The notes: generated by a model from the sequence alone, not told the origin. Positions 31,930-44,300 are shown, counted from the stretch's first letter. The stretch is 64,000 bases of DNA from Pomphorhynchus laevis (GCA_012934845.2 WNNJ02000645.1:62001-126000), one strand, 5' to 3'. A program made the numbers and translations.

Positions 31930-34900
31930 TCTTCTCTTTCTTCCCTGCACTATGTTCTCAAATCCAGAAAGATCTGAGCCTCCCAAACGATCCAACACGC
32001 CGCTTTCCGACTGAACCACCCGGGGTATTTCACCCCCACCCGAAGTAGCCAATCGGCGCGAACTATGCTGGGTAAACGAGAGACAAGGATCTTAACCAAG
32101 TTCCCCAGAGGCGCACCTGGGTTTTCCCTTTCAATGACAGATGCTGGGCCCGTTTCAGGGGCCCCTAGCTTTCTACAAGATACGTTTAAGTCTATCCAGG
32201 TCAGCTTTCGCCGACCAGTTCAAAGTAACGGTGAATCCCAGGTATTTTACTCGACTTGTAAAGGTGGGGAGTGGTTTAGAGGGAAATATGGAGGAGAGGG
32301 CAGAGCGTGCTAGTCTCTTAAGTTTTTTCTTTGTTGCAGGGGAGCCATGAAAGACTACCACCTGCGATTTAGCGGAGTTTAAAATAAGATTGGATTTGGG
32401 TAGCTGGTCTTTTAATCTTAAAAAGAATCGGCTGATGTCAGAGACTACGTCTTTGCACCTGTGTCTAGAGAACAGGGATGTGGTGTCATCAGCATACACC
32501 ACAAGACGTTGTTCGCGGTTTAATATTTTGAATAGGTTAATAAAGGAAGCAAGATACAAGATAGGAGAAAGTGGTGATCCTTGAGGCATACACGTAATAC
32601 GGTAGAACTTACGCGCATCAGGGTTGTCTTCATAATAAAATCGCTAGGTGTACAGCAGTATCTCTACCCTGTTCACAGTTCTTGTAGGCAACCCGAGGGA
32701 CCTGAAAGAAGAGATCACGAAGGGAATTGAGATGAGGTCAAATCCAGCAGAGAAGTCAAGGAAAACGGCCGCTACAATACGATGGCTATAATCCCGACAA
32801 AACTGTTCTACCTCACCTACTGTGGAATACACCGAGCGACCTTTGACGAACCCATGAAAACCAGGGGGATCAAGTTACGCCTAATTAAATAGTCGCGGAT
32901 TTTACGTGCAAGCGCTTTTTCGTTAATCGATACGAGGGCATTGTGAATCGAAATGGGTCGCAGATCTTTAGGGCATGATCAGGATTTTTTCTTAGGAATA
33001 AAAATTCTCTTACTAATATTGATGCCTGCTACATCGGATGGGGAGGATAGAAGCATTGTGACGGCCACCTCTCTTCTCAGATCCGCTGTCAAGAGCTGAC
33101 AGACACGAGAGGAAAGTAAAGCGACGGATTAGGAGGTGCCTGGAAGTGGACCCCAGGAGTTAAGGATATCTGTTACAGATAAGTCCCTACTCCTGAAGTC
33201 ACCCCAAGGCGGGATTGGTTGAGGTGATTGAGCGGCTCCATAGATTTGAAGTGCTAGTGACTCCTCCAAAATTTCTTCAAGGCCTTTCTTACCTATCCAA
33301 CCCAATTTCTTATCCTTCCAACACACAAACTTCTCCTTCTTGAATAATTTCCAGAAGGAAGACTGAGACAGTTAAAACGAGCAATATTTGTCTTATCCCT
33401 ACTCAGCTGGAAACTATATCTAGTACTCCAGTATTCATTCGAGATGGTTTGTCTGGCGGAAGTATAGAGATTAGGAAGGTTCAGCGATTTAGCGAGAATC
33501 TTGAGTTTTGTCGGAGTGGGATTGTATAAGCGACCTTTATAGGTAGTCGATAAAATTGCGGTAGCTTGCGAAGAGGGTTAGGAATTAAATTCGGTTAAAC
33601 TCTCATTCTCTATTCTAGGGAATAGTTGGATAGATGCCTGAAAGAAGGCCACTCTGATCGACTCAAAGTGAAACCTCCTTTTCAGCAACGTTTTCTCCTC
33701 TATCGTCCAACGAATAAGGTCATGAGAGGTGGTCAACTGTTAACGCGACTGCTTCGTGCAGAGGGGTTTAAGCAACCACCTCGAGTGAAACAGTAAAATG
33801 TCGAGGATGGAATTTGTTGATGTGCAATGAAAGGTGTGGGACGATGGTTTGTGAATAAAGTAACCATTTCTAGCTCTGCGAAGTGATGCGTTGATTCAAC
33901 GAGCGGTTCTGCCGTTGAAGTCTCCTAGTATCATGTCATAGCCGCTGTCAAAAATACCATCCAGGGGTCACGGTTCTTGTGAATCTACCCTGGACGAATG
34001 TAGACATTGGCTAGACTGAGGCGTTTCCGTTCTTACTGAGTGAAACTACCAGACAAGACAGGGCTGGACATAAGTAGTCTAGCAAGAGGAATGACCTTAA
34101 GGAGCACTTAACTAAGGTCAAAAGTCTTTGAGATGAAGAGGAGTGTGGAGGGGTTATGCACGGAGTATAGTGGGAGCAGATATGCTTTGGGATAAATCGA
34201 GTAATGTCTTAGGGAAGACGGATAGACCGCGTCTCGTGAAGGACTATAACATCTGCTGCATCTCTACCAGATAAAAGTCTAAGGGCAGAAGCACCTCCCG
34301 AATTCCACTGAAGGATATTCAGTGAAAAAGGCTCACAATTACTCTGCATTGTGATGGACTAGTTGGATTGGGGAATTGCCAACCTAGACAGAGCTAGGAG
34401 CTGGAAGGTTTCCCTTCCCACCACCAGCCCCGTCCAGGGAAGGTACTTCCCCATGGTCAGAATTTTCATTTCCCTTATTATGCTTCTCCATTAGAAGCTT
34501 GCCAATCTTGAGTGGTGGGACGGCGTGAGCCGAAGCTTCCCTTTTGTTTAAAGTTTAAACCGTTTTGGTAGGTAGAACAGGATGACTAATTAGCTTGGAT
34601 ATCGATGGTGCGATGATGGCCTGGATTTCTTTCTTGAAGACCTGAAATTTGTTATTTATATAGGACGAGGACTCGCAGTCCGACGTTCGATAAGCCGACT
34701 GAGCATATGAATCCGGAGCAGGTTTTGGAGCAGCTCTGAAAAACCTTGCTAGATACTCCTTGAAGTGAGAGCACTTTCTGCCTTAAGCAAGATGTGCCCC
34801 ACCACAATTGCTGCATTTGAGTTCGTTTGCGCAGGGAAAATTTGTAGCCGATTAGCAGTTTAGTTGATCACATTTTCCGCAACTGGCCGCTTCACTGCAG

Positions 34901-35058
34901 ATGGAGGCCCAGTGCCCCCATTTATGGCATAAGCTGCAGTGCGTAAAGTGAATTTTTCTTTAGATTTTACCTTGAACTTTAGATTAAACCCCATAAAGGG
35001 GTTGCATTGTGTCCGTTCCAGAAGCTCTGGTTGCCTAGGGGAGCAGAGCAGAAGCCGA
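31930..35058 (-). mobile_element. LINE-A copy 10
   Basis: Long minus-strand copy in the same order as copy 3. RT at 32589-32173 (SPLSPILYLASFINLFKIL, LVVYADDTTSLFS, TSRVKYLGFTVTLNWS), a further RT part at 32832-32644 (RIVAAVFLDFSAGFDLISIP), linker 33326-33129, endonuclease about 34340-33700, ORF1 C-terminus and knuckles 35058-34380. Short deletions (near 32095) and several stops. 5'-truncated within ORF1 where it meets the L2-type element. Confidence 0.8.
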
Positions 35059-36575
35059 CATTAAGTCGGTTTCGTAGAAAGCGGGCGAGATTCACTTAAT
35101 GTTGGCAGATAGAGATACGAAAGAGAATTACAATGGAGAAGGCGATAAGTTAGACAAAGCGGACGAAAACGAACGCGATGTTCAATACTTAACCATCCAA
35201 GTTTTGATAAATAGGAAGAGATATGATCGAATTTACGAAGTCGAAAAAAGATGCGCACAGCAGTGTTAATGAGGCGCTGAAGAGGTTTAAGGGATGACTT
35301 TGAAGAGAAGACGAGAAGGCTAAGACAGTAATCAATACGTGGGAAAAGAAGGGAGGATATAAGATATTTACATGAACTAAAATCATGAGAATTTATGACG
35401 AGACAAATATTACGGAGAAGAATATTTGAAGACCCAGTTTTATCACGAATGAAGGGATCGAGATGCATGTTATTGTCGAAGTGTATACCTAGAAATACTA
35501 ATTTATCTACAGCAGGAATAATTGTGGTCTGAATATACAGAGAAGGAGGTAAAACAGAAACAATAGAGGGTAAAATCCATGACACTTAAGATTTGGTAGG
35601 ATTGAGGGGCATGCGCAAAGAAATTAGATGTTCTGATAGAGTATGAAGACAATTAGACGCGAATATGAAAACTTGGCTTAGGGAATGATGAGACGAGTAA
35701 GAATAAAGAAGTATATCATCAGCGTACTGCCTGACTCTGAAGCAGAATTTATTAGTTATACAAGATAAATCTCCAAGAAGAAGCGTAAATAGAATAGGAC
35801 CAAGTACTGAACCTTGAGATACCCCACAAGAGACAGAAAATAGAGGAGAACACATTGAATTAGTATGGACGGAAAATGATCGATCGGAGAGATACGAAGA
35901 GAACCAAGCCAAGGTGGACGAAGAGAAACCATAGTGATAGCGAAGACGAAAAAGAAGGATTTTGTGATCGACAATGTCGAATGCAGATGAAAGATCGAGC
36001 GATATTACCACACTACAAAGTCTTTTGTCACTAGCAAAGAGCAGATCAGAAAATACTTTAAGACATGCTAATTCGGTAGAATGATTAGAGCGGAAAGCAG
36101 ATTGAAAAGAAGGGTAGAGCTGCTATCAAGCGAGATACTTGTTTATTTGATCTAAGATAAGGTGTTCAAGAATTTTAGATAAGGTTGGTTGAATTAATAT
36201 TGGGTGATAAGATGAAGGAAGAGAAGGGTCAAGAGAGGGCTTTTTAAGTAGGGGACGAACAATGGACGTTTTCCAAAGAACAGGAAATATTCCATTCACG
36301 ATTGACGAGTTAAAGAGGCTGGTAAGGAAAGGTGTGAAGTCTGTTGACAACAATTTGAAAATTCGAGTAGGGATGAAATCGGCAGGAGAGGACTTACAAG
36401 CTAACGAAATAAGAAGGCAAGATACCTCATCTTCAGATACGGCAAGTATGTAAAAGAGCTCAGGGATACGAAAAGCCGAGATACAAGAAGTTTGTGGAAG
36501 GATGATGATTAAAGGAACAACGTAGCTGCAAAATAAGCTCTTCGCTTACTTCAATAGAAAAGACGGAGGCAGCAT
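35059..36575 (-). mobile_element. L2/CR1-type LINE, RT part
   Basis: A different LINE lineage. Minus strand: FPVLWKTSIVRPLLKKPSLD (thumb of the pre-RT region), VVISLDLSSAFDIVDHKILL (motif A), VSCGVSQGSVLGPILFTLLL (motif B), QYADDILLYS (motif C), then VFLGIHFDN, SRIDYC-like PRIDYC, LQRLINTAVRIFF and WLSIEHRVRF, the standard run of L2/CR1/Rex elements. A few in-frame stops only (for example at 36123-36125 and after NPTKS at 35586). 5' sequence with AASVFSIEVSEELILQLRCS extends to 36575. No endonuclease left. Confidence 0.85.
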
Positions 36576-36582
36576 CATTTTT

Positions 36583-36937
36583 ATACGACGAAAAAGTTTT
36601 AATTTTTAAAACATAAAAGAATGAGATTATTTTGATCACATTCATTATAGTATAATATAATTTAAGTTTTGTTGAATACAACTTTCGAAGATACAAAAAT
36701 TAGTTACTGCAATTGTGCATTTATAACTTTCTCGAATATAAAGAAGTATGATGTACTAATAATTTAATGGGGAATCTTGATGGAATAAAACCAGACGAGT
36801 TGGTAATTTTTGAAATAAGTTGAAATTGTAAATGAAACTGTTTTTGTTGAATATAGACTATATAGCTGTTCACAGCGATTAAGAGCAGTTAGTCTTAATG
36901 CAATACAAACTTTATGAGATTGTGATAAGGTTATTAA
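36583..36937 (+). repeat. 355-bp duplicated segment, copy 1
   Basis: Almost identical to 45782-46136 (few substitutions seen: aaaacataaa/aaaatataaa, acagcgatta/acagcaatta, tttatgagat/ctatgaaatt). No long frame, no inverted ends. Contains short stretches that read like a broken LRR (NLDGIKPDELVIFEIS). Lies at the edge of the L2 element. Confidence 0.85.
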
Positions 36938-37118
36938 TTTGATAACATCAATTTGATAAGGTTATGAATTTGATAACATCAATCTCGGGTTGAATTCAAT
37001 GCGTAGGTTTCATGTGTGTTTGCTCAGCGCTTTAGTATTTTCTCCGTCTGCTTTGTTTGCTTAAGTATGCCAAGGAATATTTTAGAAATCATTATGATTC
37101 GTTAAATTCCCACTATGC

Positions 37119-37175
37119 TGCCTCCGTCTTTTCTATTGAAGTAAGCGAAGAGCTTATTTTGCAGCTACGTTGTTC
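37119..37175 (+). mobile_element. L2-type fragment in opposite orientation
   Basis: Encodes AASVFSIEVSEELILQLRCS on the plus strand, the inverted match of 36514-36572. The two inverted 57-bp pieces bracket the 355-bp segment at 36583-36937. Confidence 0.75.
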
Positions 37176-37748
37176 CTTACGTTTTGTAGGATCACCTAAC
37201 CTAAAATCATGTGAGAGCATCGTTTTCGTATATATGATATTTGTTGTTAAATCGTTTTGAAAATGAAATTGAGTGTGATTCATTTTTAAAATGAAATGAT
37301 TGGAAAGATATTAAAACTAAAGATTAACCAACGGATATAAATCTACGAATTACACTACAGATATGCGATATCCTTAAATAGTAAACACTATTTCTGAAGA
37401 AAGATATCGTATTCACAAAAATTCAAACAATTCGTGCTTTATATTCATAAAATATTTAATTTGAATCTGCCCAAAATTTTACGGGTAAGATTTTATTAGA
37501 ACATAATTTATGTGAATTTAATTTACTGTAAATTTTTGTGGAAATATTAACTATGCCAACCTCTGGCAATAAAATATTACTAACCACAAAGTAAACATGA
37601 CTTTACGTGATAAATAGCACAACTTTAAAATGTGAAATATCATTTTATGTATACACTTTAATGAGTGTACATGCTCTTAGTATTATAATAGTTTGTATGT
37701 GGAATATTTCACAATTTATCCCATTTCTAATATGAAGTTTGTTTTAAG

Positions 37749-37808
37749 AGACCTTTCATGGAATTTCTTGTCAACGATTAAGTATCCGGAATGCTTTAAA
37801 AACCACAT
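37749..37808 (+). CDS. LRR exon 4
   Basis: 60 nt after tttgttttaag. Reads DLSWNFLSTIKYPECFKNHM; DLS-N-L is the standard LRR start. The donor AT|gttcgt is weak. It pairs with the next exon over a 46-nt intron with junction codon ATC (Ile). Confidence 0.55.
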
Positions 37809-37854
37809 GTTCGTTTAAAATTGTTGTAGCATTTATTTGCTTTGATTTTGATAG

Positions 37855-37932
37855 CGACCTACGTCATAACATTTTTACTAACGATGCCTTAATCAACGAT
37901 CCAGAGTTTATAACTAGTCAAGTAAAATCCTT
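37855..37932 (+). CDS. LRR exon 5
   Basis: 78 nt, acceptor tttgatag, donor TT|gtaagt. Reads DLRHNIFTNDALINDPEFIT then SQVKSL. Starts with DLRHN (LxxLxLxxN pattern) and ends in a Leu split by the intron, as expected for one LRR. Confidence 0.7.
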
Positions 37933-38280
37933 GTAAGTTTTTAATGAAACAAAGAAATAATATATTTTTAATATATTTATAATATGTTATAATATATTTT
38001 ATTGTATATATTATATTATGAAGTATATCAATTGCGTTCTTCCAAATACTTTTCTTAGTATCAAATAAACAATGCTGAAATATTTGGTAAATTACTATAA
38101 ATATTGATTTGTAATCTATGATCATTTTGTCGTCCTTTCATGACAAAAAGGTGGAACTAGTTATGTTTAACTTCTTTTTAAATAGCATCGTCAAATATTA
38201 AATTTTTGTTAATAGCGTCTTCAATTGCCATTAGATTTTAAATAAGGCGAGGGTAGTATTATTTATTATACAATTTACAT

Positions 38281-38416
38281 CCAATATTTTGGTGGCAATG
38301 GGAACACCATTATTAAGGTTTATTCAACTGTGTGTTTAAGCTGTATATATAAACAGCTTAAACACACAGTTGAATAAACCTTGATAATGATGTACCCATT
38401 GCCACCGAAATATTGG
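38281..38416. repeat. fold-back inverted repeat, 63-bp arms
   Basis: Arms 38281-38344 and 38353-38416 pair almost perfectly (cagttgaataaacct against its complement) around an 8-base AT loop. The arm ends ggtggcaatggg / cccattgccacc next to GAAATATT look like one more degenerate relative of the motif-bearing fold-backs. Confidence 0.85.
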
Positions 38417-38784
38417 ATCTAAATTGTGAAATAAATAATTATGTCTCTTCATCGTATTTACAATTTAATTAAATTTTTCTTATTTTCCTCGAATGCAGTT
38501 CAGACGAATTACAACATTAATTGCCCAGCTCGCTTTTTTATTAAATCTAAATAAGGATCGACATTACAGTTTTACATTCTAAAATTTCACTATTTGTTGA
38601 TATTTTTACCAATTCTTGCTAGCAAACTTTATTCAGTGGTGATAAAGACAAAACATTTATCTTTTCCTAATGGATGTCAGCTGCAATAACGAATTTTAAA
38701 GCAATCCTAGGAGTGCCATCATTTAACTACAATTCTACTAATATATCCATAATATTGCCTTTAGTTCTAATTCAATCAAGTAAA

Positions 38785-38945
38785 ACAGCGAGAAAGTGAT
38801 CGAATTTATTTGATATTTAGCTTATTCCCTATCAGCATCATCTGAAATTAAAAACACAAAAATATTGTTTTTTAATTTCTGGTGATGATGATAGTTAGTT
38901 AGGGAAATATCAGATAAAAAATATTTCTTGCTGTTACAATAATTG
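38785..38945. repeat. fold-back inverted repeat
   Basis: Imperfect arms (gatatttagcttattcccta against the complement of tagggaaatatc) with an aattaaaaa/ttttttaatt centre. Same family as 26254-26443 and 40308-40468; the core is degraded (CTGGTGA). Confidence 0.6.
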
Positions 38946-39506
38946 AATTATTCAAACTATAATATATGATAAATCAATATTTCATCGAATTAAAATTGCA
39001 TTTAAATTTCTGCAAATGTCATATTATAAAATACAAATGAATTGTGGATGAGCAATCACCGCCATGTACACACGCTGGTTGCTATGGACCAGCTTGAAAT
39101 GTATTTGTTTTCACAAAATTAAGCTTTTAATTATGAGTAGCGATATATCAGTTATTGTCGATCTATAAGGTATTTTAATGTTATCGAAAATCAAATAATA
39201 CAAGAAACTACTGAATATACGTCAAATCCATAGTAGGTTGTCTAATTTGTTTGACTATATCGCACTGTTGATACGATTACTGGTTTTCTATTAGATGTGG
39301 TTTCAATGCAACAATTTAAAAATTTTAGTAAGTAAATTTGATTAAATTACTTTTAATTAATCTCCATATTAGAATAGATTTATTGCTTTTAATACATAAC
39401 TTATTTGATTTCAAAAAGGAACGTACAATTTAAAAAATGATTTACACATTAATTTAAATTCTTAAATACACCGGACCATATTGCCTTATAATTATTATCT
39501 GTTTAG

Positions 39507-39572
39507 AGATATATCCCATAACCACATACAGAGTGTGCACTTCAAGACATATAACTCTCATTTAAAGAAATT
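39507..39572 (+). CDS. LRR exon 6
   Basis: 66 nt, acceptor atctgtttag, donor TT|gtaagc. Reads DISHNHIQSVHFKTYNSHLK then KL. A canonical LRR: hydrophobic-x-x-N-x-I start and L-x-x-L end. Confidence 0.75.
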
Positions 39573-40307
39573 GTAAGCAAATAATTTGTTGTTATAGAAC
39601 AAATATGTTTCTTCAGTGTAATTCGCTTGCCGAGCACAGTAAAACATTCATTTACGCGACTTAAGAATTTATTTACATATTCAATTTATTTACATCCATT
39701 CAAGCTTAAATACGATACTTACATTCGTTAGATTTATTTTAAATATACAAATCTTATTTACTATTATTTATTAGTTATGCCAAATCACGATTTTGTCATC
39801 GCCACAAATGCACATTTGCTATTTGTCCTTCTCAACACAACATAGTAGTATGGCTTTATGCAGACTAATAATACATTTCCACTTGAATATTTTCATTAAA
39901 TAGATGAATATCTTAGTCTAACACAAAATATATGTTTAATCTTTTTATAAAAAATTTCCACTTAAGAGTTTCAATTTACTTGTAATTATATTTCGATGGT
40001 TAAAAATAATGTATTGGTTAGTATTATTGTAAATACTCCAAGCTCGACAAAAACTACATCAGTTAAATGATTTTTATTCTTCCATATACGTAAAACTTAA
40101 TTGTTTAATGTATTATATTTAATATTGTTTTTTATGTTCACAGTTTGTGCGTAATTTTTTTTGCAAATCTAATCAAGTTTTCTTTGCGATATTAGTTATT
40201 TTTATGCCAATTTAGTTGATTTTTATAATTAATATTAAAATATTAATATTACATAGTAATATTAAGTATTAGTATTAATTTTAAATAGTTGATACTGATC
40301 CATTATT

Positions 40308-40468
40308 GATAAATAATTATTGAAGCTGGATCAAAGAAAAGAAGAAATTATTTTTGATATTTAGCTAACTACTTCTGTTAGCATCTTCACAAGATGCAAG
40401 CAGAAGTTTGCGAAATATAAAAAATAATTTCTTCTTTTCTTTGATCCAGCTCCAATAGTTATTTATTA
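40308..40468. repeat. fold-back inverted repeat, ~80-bp arms
   Basis: Arms 40308-40388 and 40391-40468 (ctggatcaaagaaaagaaga against its exact complement). The right arm has the stem GCAAGC/GTTTGC with loop AGAA followed by GAAATAT; the left arm on the other strand has GCTAAC/GTTAGC. The CTGANGA box is damaged in both. Confidence 0.8.
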
Positions 40469-40469
40469 G

Positions 40470-41900
40470 TATTAATATTAAGTATTAATATTAATATTAT
40501 TTAATATTATATTTTTAGACAAATACGCGATGAAATCTGATGTCTATCATCCTATATTCTAGTTATAAATCGTACAATATTTCAAACTTTTTTATTGAGG
40601 AAATATATGTGTTACTGTCATAATTACCATTCTTAATAATAAGTTCATAATGTCAGTAGTGATAACATTACAATATATCTATTCGTGGGTAATCAAATTT
40701 GATCATATAATTAAATTTATGTAACGATCCGCTATAATTATAACAATAAAGTTTTAGATTAAAATGATAATACAATTTGTAACTCTACTGTGTCGCAATA
40801 CTTTACAATATATTTAATTGATAAAATACAGTTGTATTACTGATTCGGTTTAAATTTTATGAGATAAAATAGCATAAGGTATACTCATTAAACTAAATAA
40901 AGTTTTGTGTTGTTTTATTTGAGAGTAAGTCGGTTCTAATTTACTTAAACCAGTTTAAACTAAATATATTATGAAGTTAAGGAAATTAAATAAATATTTG
41001 TATTTTATCAGAGCAATAAATATTTCTTTAAACATTTACTTGTGAAAATATACAATATCGATGCATTTCAATTTAATTCATCGTCAAACAACGACTATTT
41101 GTTCATTTCTTATTATACAAATTAAACACCAGAGCATTAATTGTTAAGACGATCATTTATAAAACTGGAATTTCAATCCCCGTGACTTTTGTTCCGATTT
41201 ACTGTTCATTACATTCGATGATTTATTAGTGGCTATCTAAAAATATTACTTAAATATTTGAAGTGTTTAAAAGAACTTAAAACGAATATTTTTATGTTTG
41301 CCCCTCAAAGTTTTCGTAAAATACAACTAAAAGGGAAAGTTTGGTTAGTCAAGTCTCAAATCTTTTTGTAGACCCGTGAGTTTAAGAAAAACCCAGACGT
41401 TGTGAAAATTTGTTCTACATTTCTGTAATGATCAGTGAAGTCAAAGATGACTCGTTAATAAGTTGACTCAGAAAAATAACATTATATTTACAAATCTGAT
41501 ACATCTTCGCATATTTTATACCGCATTTAATTTTGTATCTAAACAACATATCTCCCCACACAAAATATATAATAGTTGTATACATAATCGTTCAATTTGT
41601 CTAACGATTGTATATAGCGCTTTTCTTGCCACAATCATTCTTGAGAAATCTTTACTTATCGCGTTTCGAATATTACATTTATTATATTTTTCGCTCTAAT
41701 TAAAATATCTTAGATATATGATGCAATAAAAGTAAATGTTATATTTTATGATGAATGATTTTAATTATTATTTAATCGCTTCTATATTTTATTCTTTAGC
41801 CCCTTTATTAAAATGGGTTAGGGTACATTATTTGTTTGTATTTGCTAATTATTGAAAAATCATTAAAAACTATATGTCATAAATATTTAAGTTTGACATT
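40470..41900. other. no exon recognised
   Basis: AT-rich intron sequence of the LRR model, between exons 6 and 7. One open stretch at 41463-41699 is discussed under rejected items. Confidence 0.4.
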
Positions 41901-41904
41901 TTAG

Positions 41905-41976
41905 GATAGTTTCATCAAATAATATTAAGCGTATCAATGGGGAAATCAGTACTACGCTCATTTATCTTGAATATAT
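41905..41976 (+). CDS. LRR exon 7
   Basis: 72 nt (24 codons), acceptor acattttag, donor AT|gtaata. Reads IVSSNNIKRINGEISTTLIY then LEYM. Followed by a 47-nt intron and exon 8; junction codon ATT. Confidence 0.8.
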
Positions 41977-42023
41977 GTAATATTAGGCATATTTATAATA
42001 CACAATATACCACCTATTTATAG

Positions 42024-42095
42024 TGATTTAAGCTCGAACAGGATTGATTACATCAATCGAACAGTTTTTCAACAAGCTGGACACCTTAAGGAAAT
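42024..42095 (+). CDS. LRR exon 8
   Basis: 72 nt, acceptor cctatttatag, donor AT|gtaagt. Reads DLSSNRIDYINRTVFQQAGH then LKEM, the best textbook LRR of the window (DLSSNRI, F at position 15, HLKE end). Flanking introns are 47 and 46 nt. Confidence 0.88.
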
Positions 42096-42141
42096 GTAAG
42101 TATGACTGTCGTGAGTTTTTAATATATCCTTTACTTATTAG

Positions 42142-42213
42142 ACGTTTGGCAAATAATTATATAAAGAATTTTTCAAAATTGAGCTTCTCTAGTATGGTCA
42201 GTTTGCAATCGAT
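42142..42213 (+). CDS. LRR exon 9
   Basis: 72 nt, acceptor ttacttattag, donor AT|gtaagt. Reads RLANNYIKNFSKLSFSSMVS then LQSM. Canonical LRR following directly on exon 8. Confidence 0.86.
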
Positions 42214-42720
42214 GTAAGTTAATTAGACTTAATTGCGTCAAAAAAATATCTTAATAATCAAATAAATTCTAATTTTGGATATATTCATCGTTCGCCTGTG
42301 TGTTATTGATAAAATAAAGTTCAACTCAATATATACAATTCAAAGATTTACAGGAGAAGACGGGTTATTCTAACTGTTATAATTCATTAATCGAAACAGC
42401 ATTTTCTAAAATAAATCAATTATATCAAGTATTTGTAGCGACACCGAACGAACACAGCCGTGCTGTTGTACAAATCTCAAAGCGAAAAACAAATATCGAA
42501 AAAGTATTTGTTTTAAAGTAGTTCTGACATCAGCATCACACTTATTAGTATTGATTTCACTCTTAGTGTTATCTCATTTTCAGAGTTTATATTGTTAATA
42601 ACTGATTAGTTGATGAGTGATGAGTTCAGTTTATATTCCAATGTACCTTTTTCGTTTTTTGCAGTATCTTTTAGAAAATTTCTTAATTGTATTTCTCTGC
42701 TAACTATTATTAGTTTATAA

Positions 42721-42792
42721 TTTATATTGGAATAGGTATTTATATTGGTATAGGTATTTATATTGGTATAATTTATATTGATATAGGTATAA
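42721..42792. repeat. 18-bp minisatellite, about 4 units
   Basis: Unit close to tttatattggtataggta repeated with small changes; in an intron of the LRR gene. No other function visible. Confidence 0.75.
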
Positions 42793-43270
42793 AATATTAT
42801 TTCTTTAGTATTAAGATATGTGTAATCATGTGGATAATTCATTACACAACCTCGTTTTACTTAATTAAAATAATATTTATTGAATATATTCTTATTTAAT
42901 AGCTAAATATAATTTGTTTAGTTATTGTATTAGTTATTGTTTATTTATTTATTTTTTTAGTTATTGTTTTACTTATTAGTTTTTTTATTTATTGCTGTTT
43001 TAAGTATAATTTATTTAGATTTATAGTTTTAGTTAGAAATATTTAATTTCAATAAAAATCGATTAATTATTTTTTTAAATTTAATTGTTTTTAAATCATA
43101 GAATTAAGGAAGGCACTACATATATATCAATTTATATATCAATTTTATATATCAATAGCTATATATCAATTTTTTCGCTACTTTTAGTTTATCTTCAGGA
43201 TGTCAATATAAATAGCGACAAAACTTCTAAAGATGAATGTAGATATATTCAAAAAAGATTATAATTGTTT

Positions 43271-43760
43271 CTTTCGCTTTTACAAAACATGAATAAGGAC
43301 TAAGAGTCTGATAAATTTAGTATATCCTTGGACATCCAATTTGCCACAAAAAATATCATTTTATTATTGTTTTTAAATTTTCGACTATTAAATGTTGTCA
43401 TCATCAGAATGTCATCTACAATGAAATTAAATCGTTAACAATAAAATAACAAAATAAAAATGTTGGATTTAAAAAATATTTTACATTTTTCTGATTCTTT
43501 CATCCTTCCGATTTACTTTCGGCCGCCTTATTTTGATATAGATCGCTTCCATCAATTTTAAAATCCAGCATTTTTATTTTGTTATTTTATTGTTAGCAAT
43601 TTAATTTAATTGTAGATGACATTCTGATGATAACAACATTTGATTTTAGAAAATTTTAAAATAAAAATAAAATGATATTTTTTGTGGCAAATTGGATGTC
43701 CAAGGATATACTAAATTTATCAGACTCTAAGTCCTTATTCATGTTTCGTAAAAGTGAAAG
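43271..43760. repeat. fold-back inverted repeat, 200-bp arms
   Basis: Arms 43271-43471 and 43560-43760 (for example ttggacatccaatttgccac against its complement) around an 88-base loop. Strong similarity over the whole arm. A hammerhead-like core lies on the minus strand at 43379-43407 and a decayed mate on the plus strand near 43622. Confidence 0.85.
43379..43407 (-). ncRNA. hammerhead-like core motif
   Basis: Minus strand: CTGATGA (the exact classical box), unpaired T, a stem of only GAC/GTC with a long AT loop, then GAAA. Boxes intact, stem weak. Confidence 0.3.
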
Positions 43761-44231
43761 ATTGATTGCAGAATCAACAAGAAAGAATGTTTCTATGTAC
43801 TGTTCATTCTGATTCACAATGGGCCACATTGAATCGTATACATGAGGTGATGGTTAAAACGATTGCATTTGTAATTTTCCTCTGAGATTAAAATTATGTA
43901 TAGTGTCCAGTTAAAAATTTTATTTATTTATAATTTTTTAATATTTGTTTTATATTTTTTAATATTTTTGTTATTTGTTTATCTAATAGATCTCGGAATT
44001 ATTTATAACTATCATTAACTGATTATTTGAAAATCGTAGATTATTATAAACTGTAATATTCATCATGTTTTATTTATTTATAAACATTGATATATATATT
44101 ACATGCATTTAGCGATTTGTCTAATAACCTACTTTTCAACCTGAATGGTATTTTTTCTAGACTGATAGCATTGGAATCTATGTAATTATTAGTAATGTTT
44201 GCTAATAACAATTTCATTTGAAAATATTTAG

Positions 44232-44300
44232 AAACCTCATTGGCAATAATATGGTCAGTCATGAATTCTACCCAAACCAATATTCTAACCTAAAACACTT
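44232..44300 (+). CDS. LRR exon 10
   Basis: 69 nt, acceptor aaatatttag, donor TT|gtaaat. Reads NLIGNNMVSHEFYPNQYSNL then KHL. Canonical NLxxNxh start; a 52-nt intron to exon 11. Confidence 0.8.

Noticed and set aside
39617-39672. LRR-like stretch VIRLPSTVKHSFTRLKNL after a cag acceptor
   Set aside because: No donor GT where the phase requires it; perhaps a decayed exon, but not usable in the model.
41463-41699. 78-codon frame with membrane-like stretches, once suspected as a receptor exon
   Set aside because: Starts at TTG, has no acceptor with a pyrimidine tract and no matching phase to the neighbouring LRR exons.
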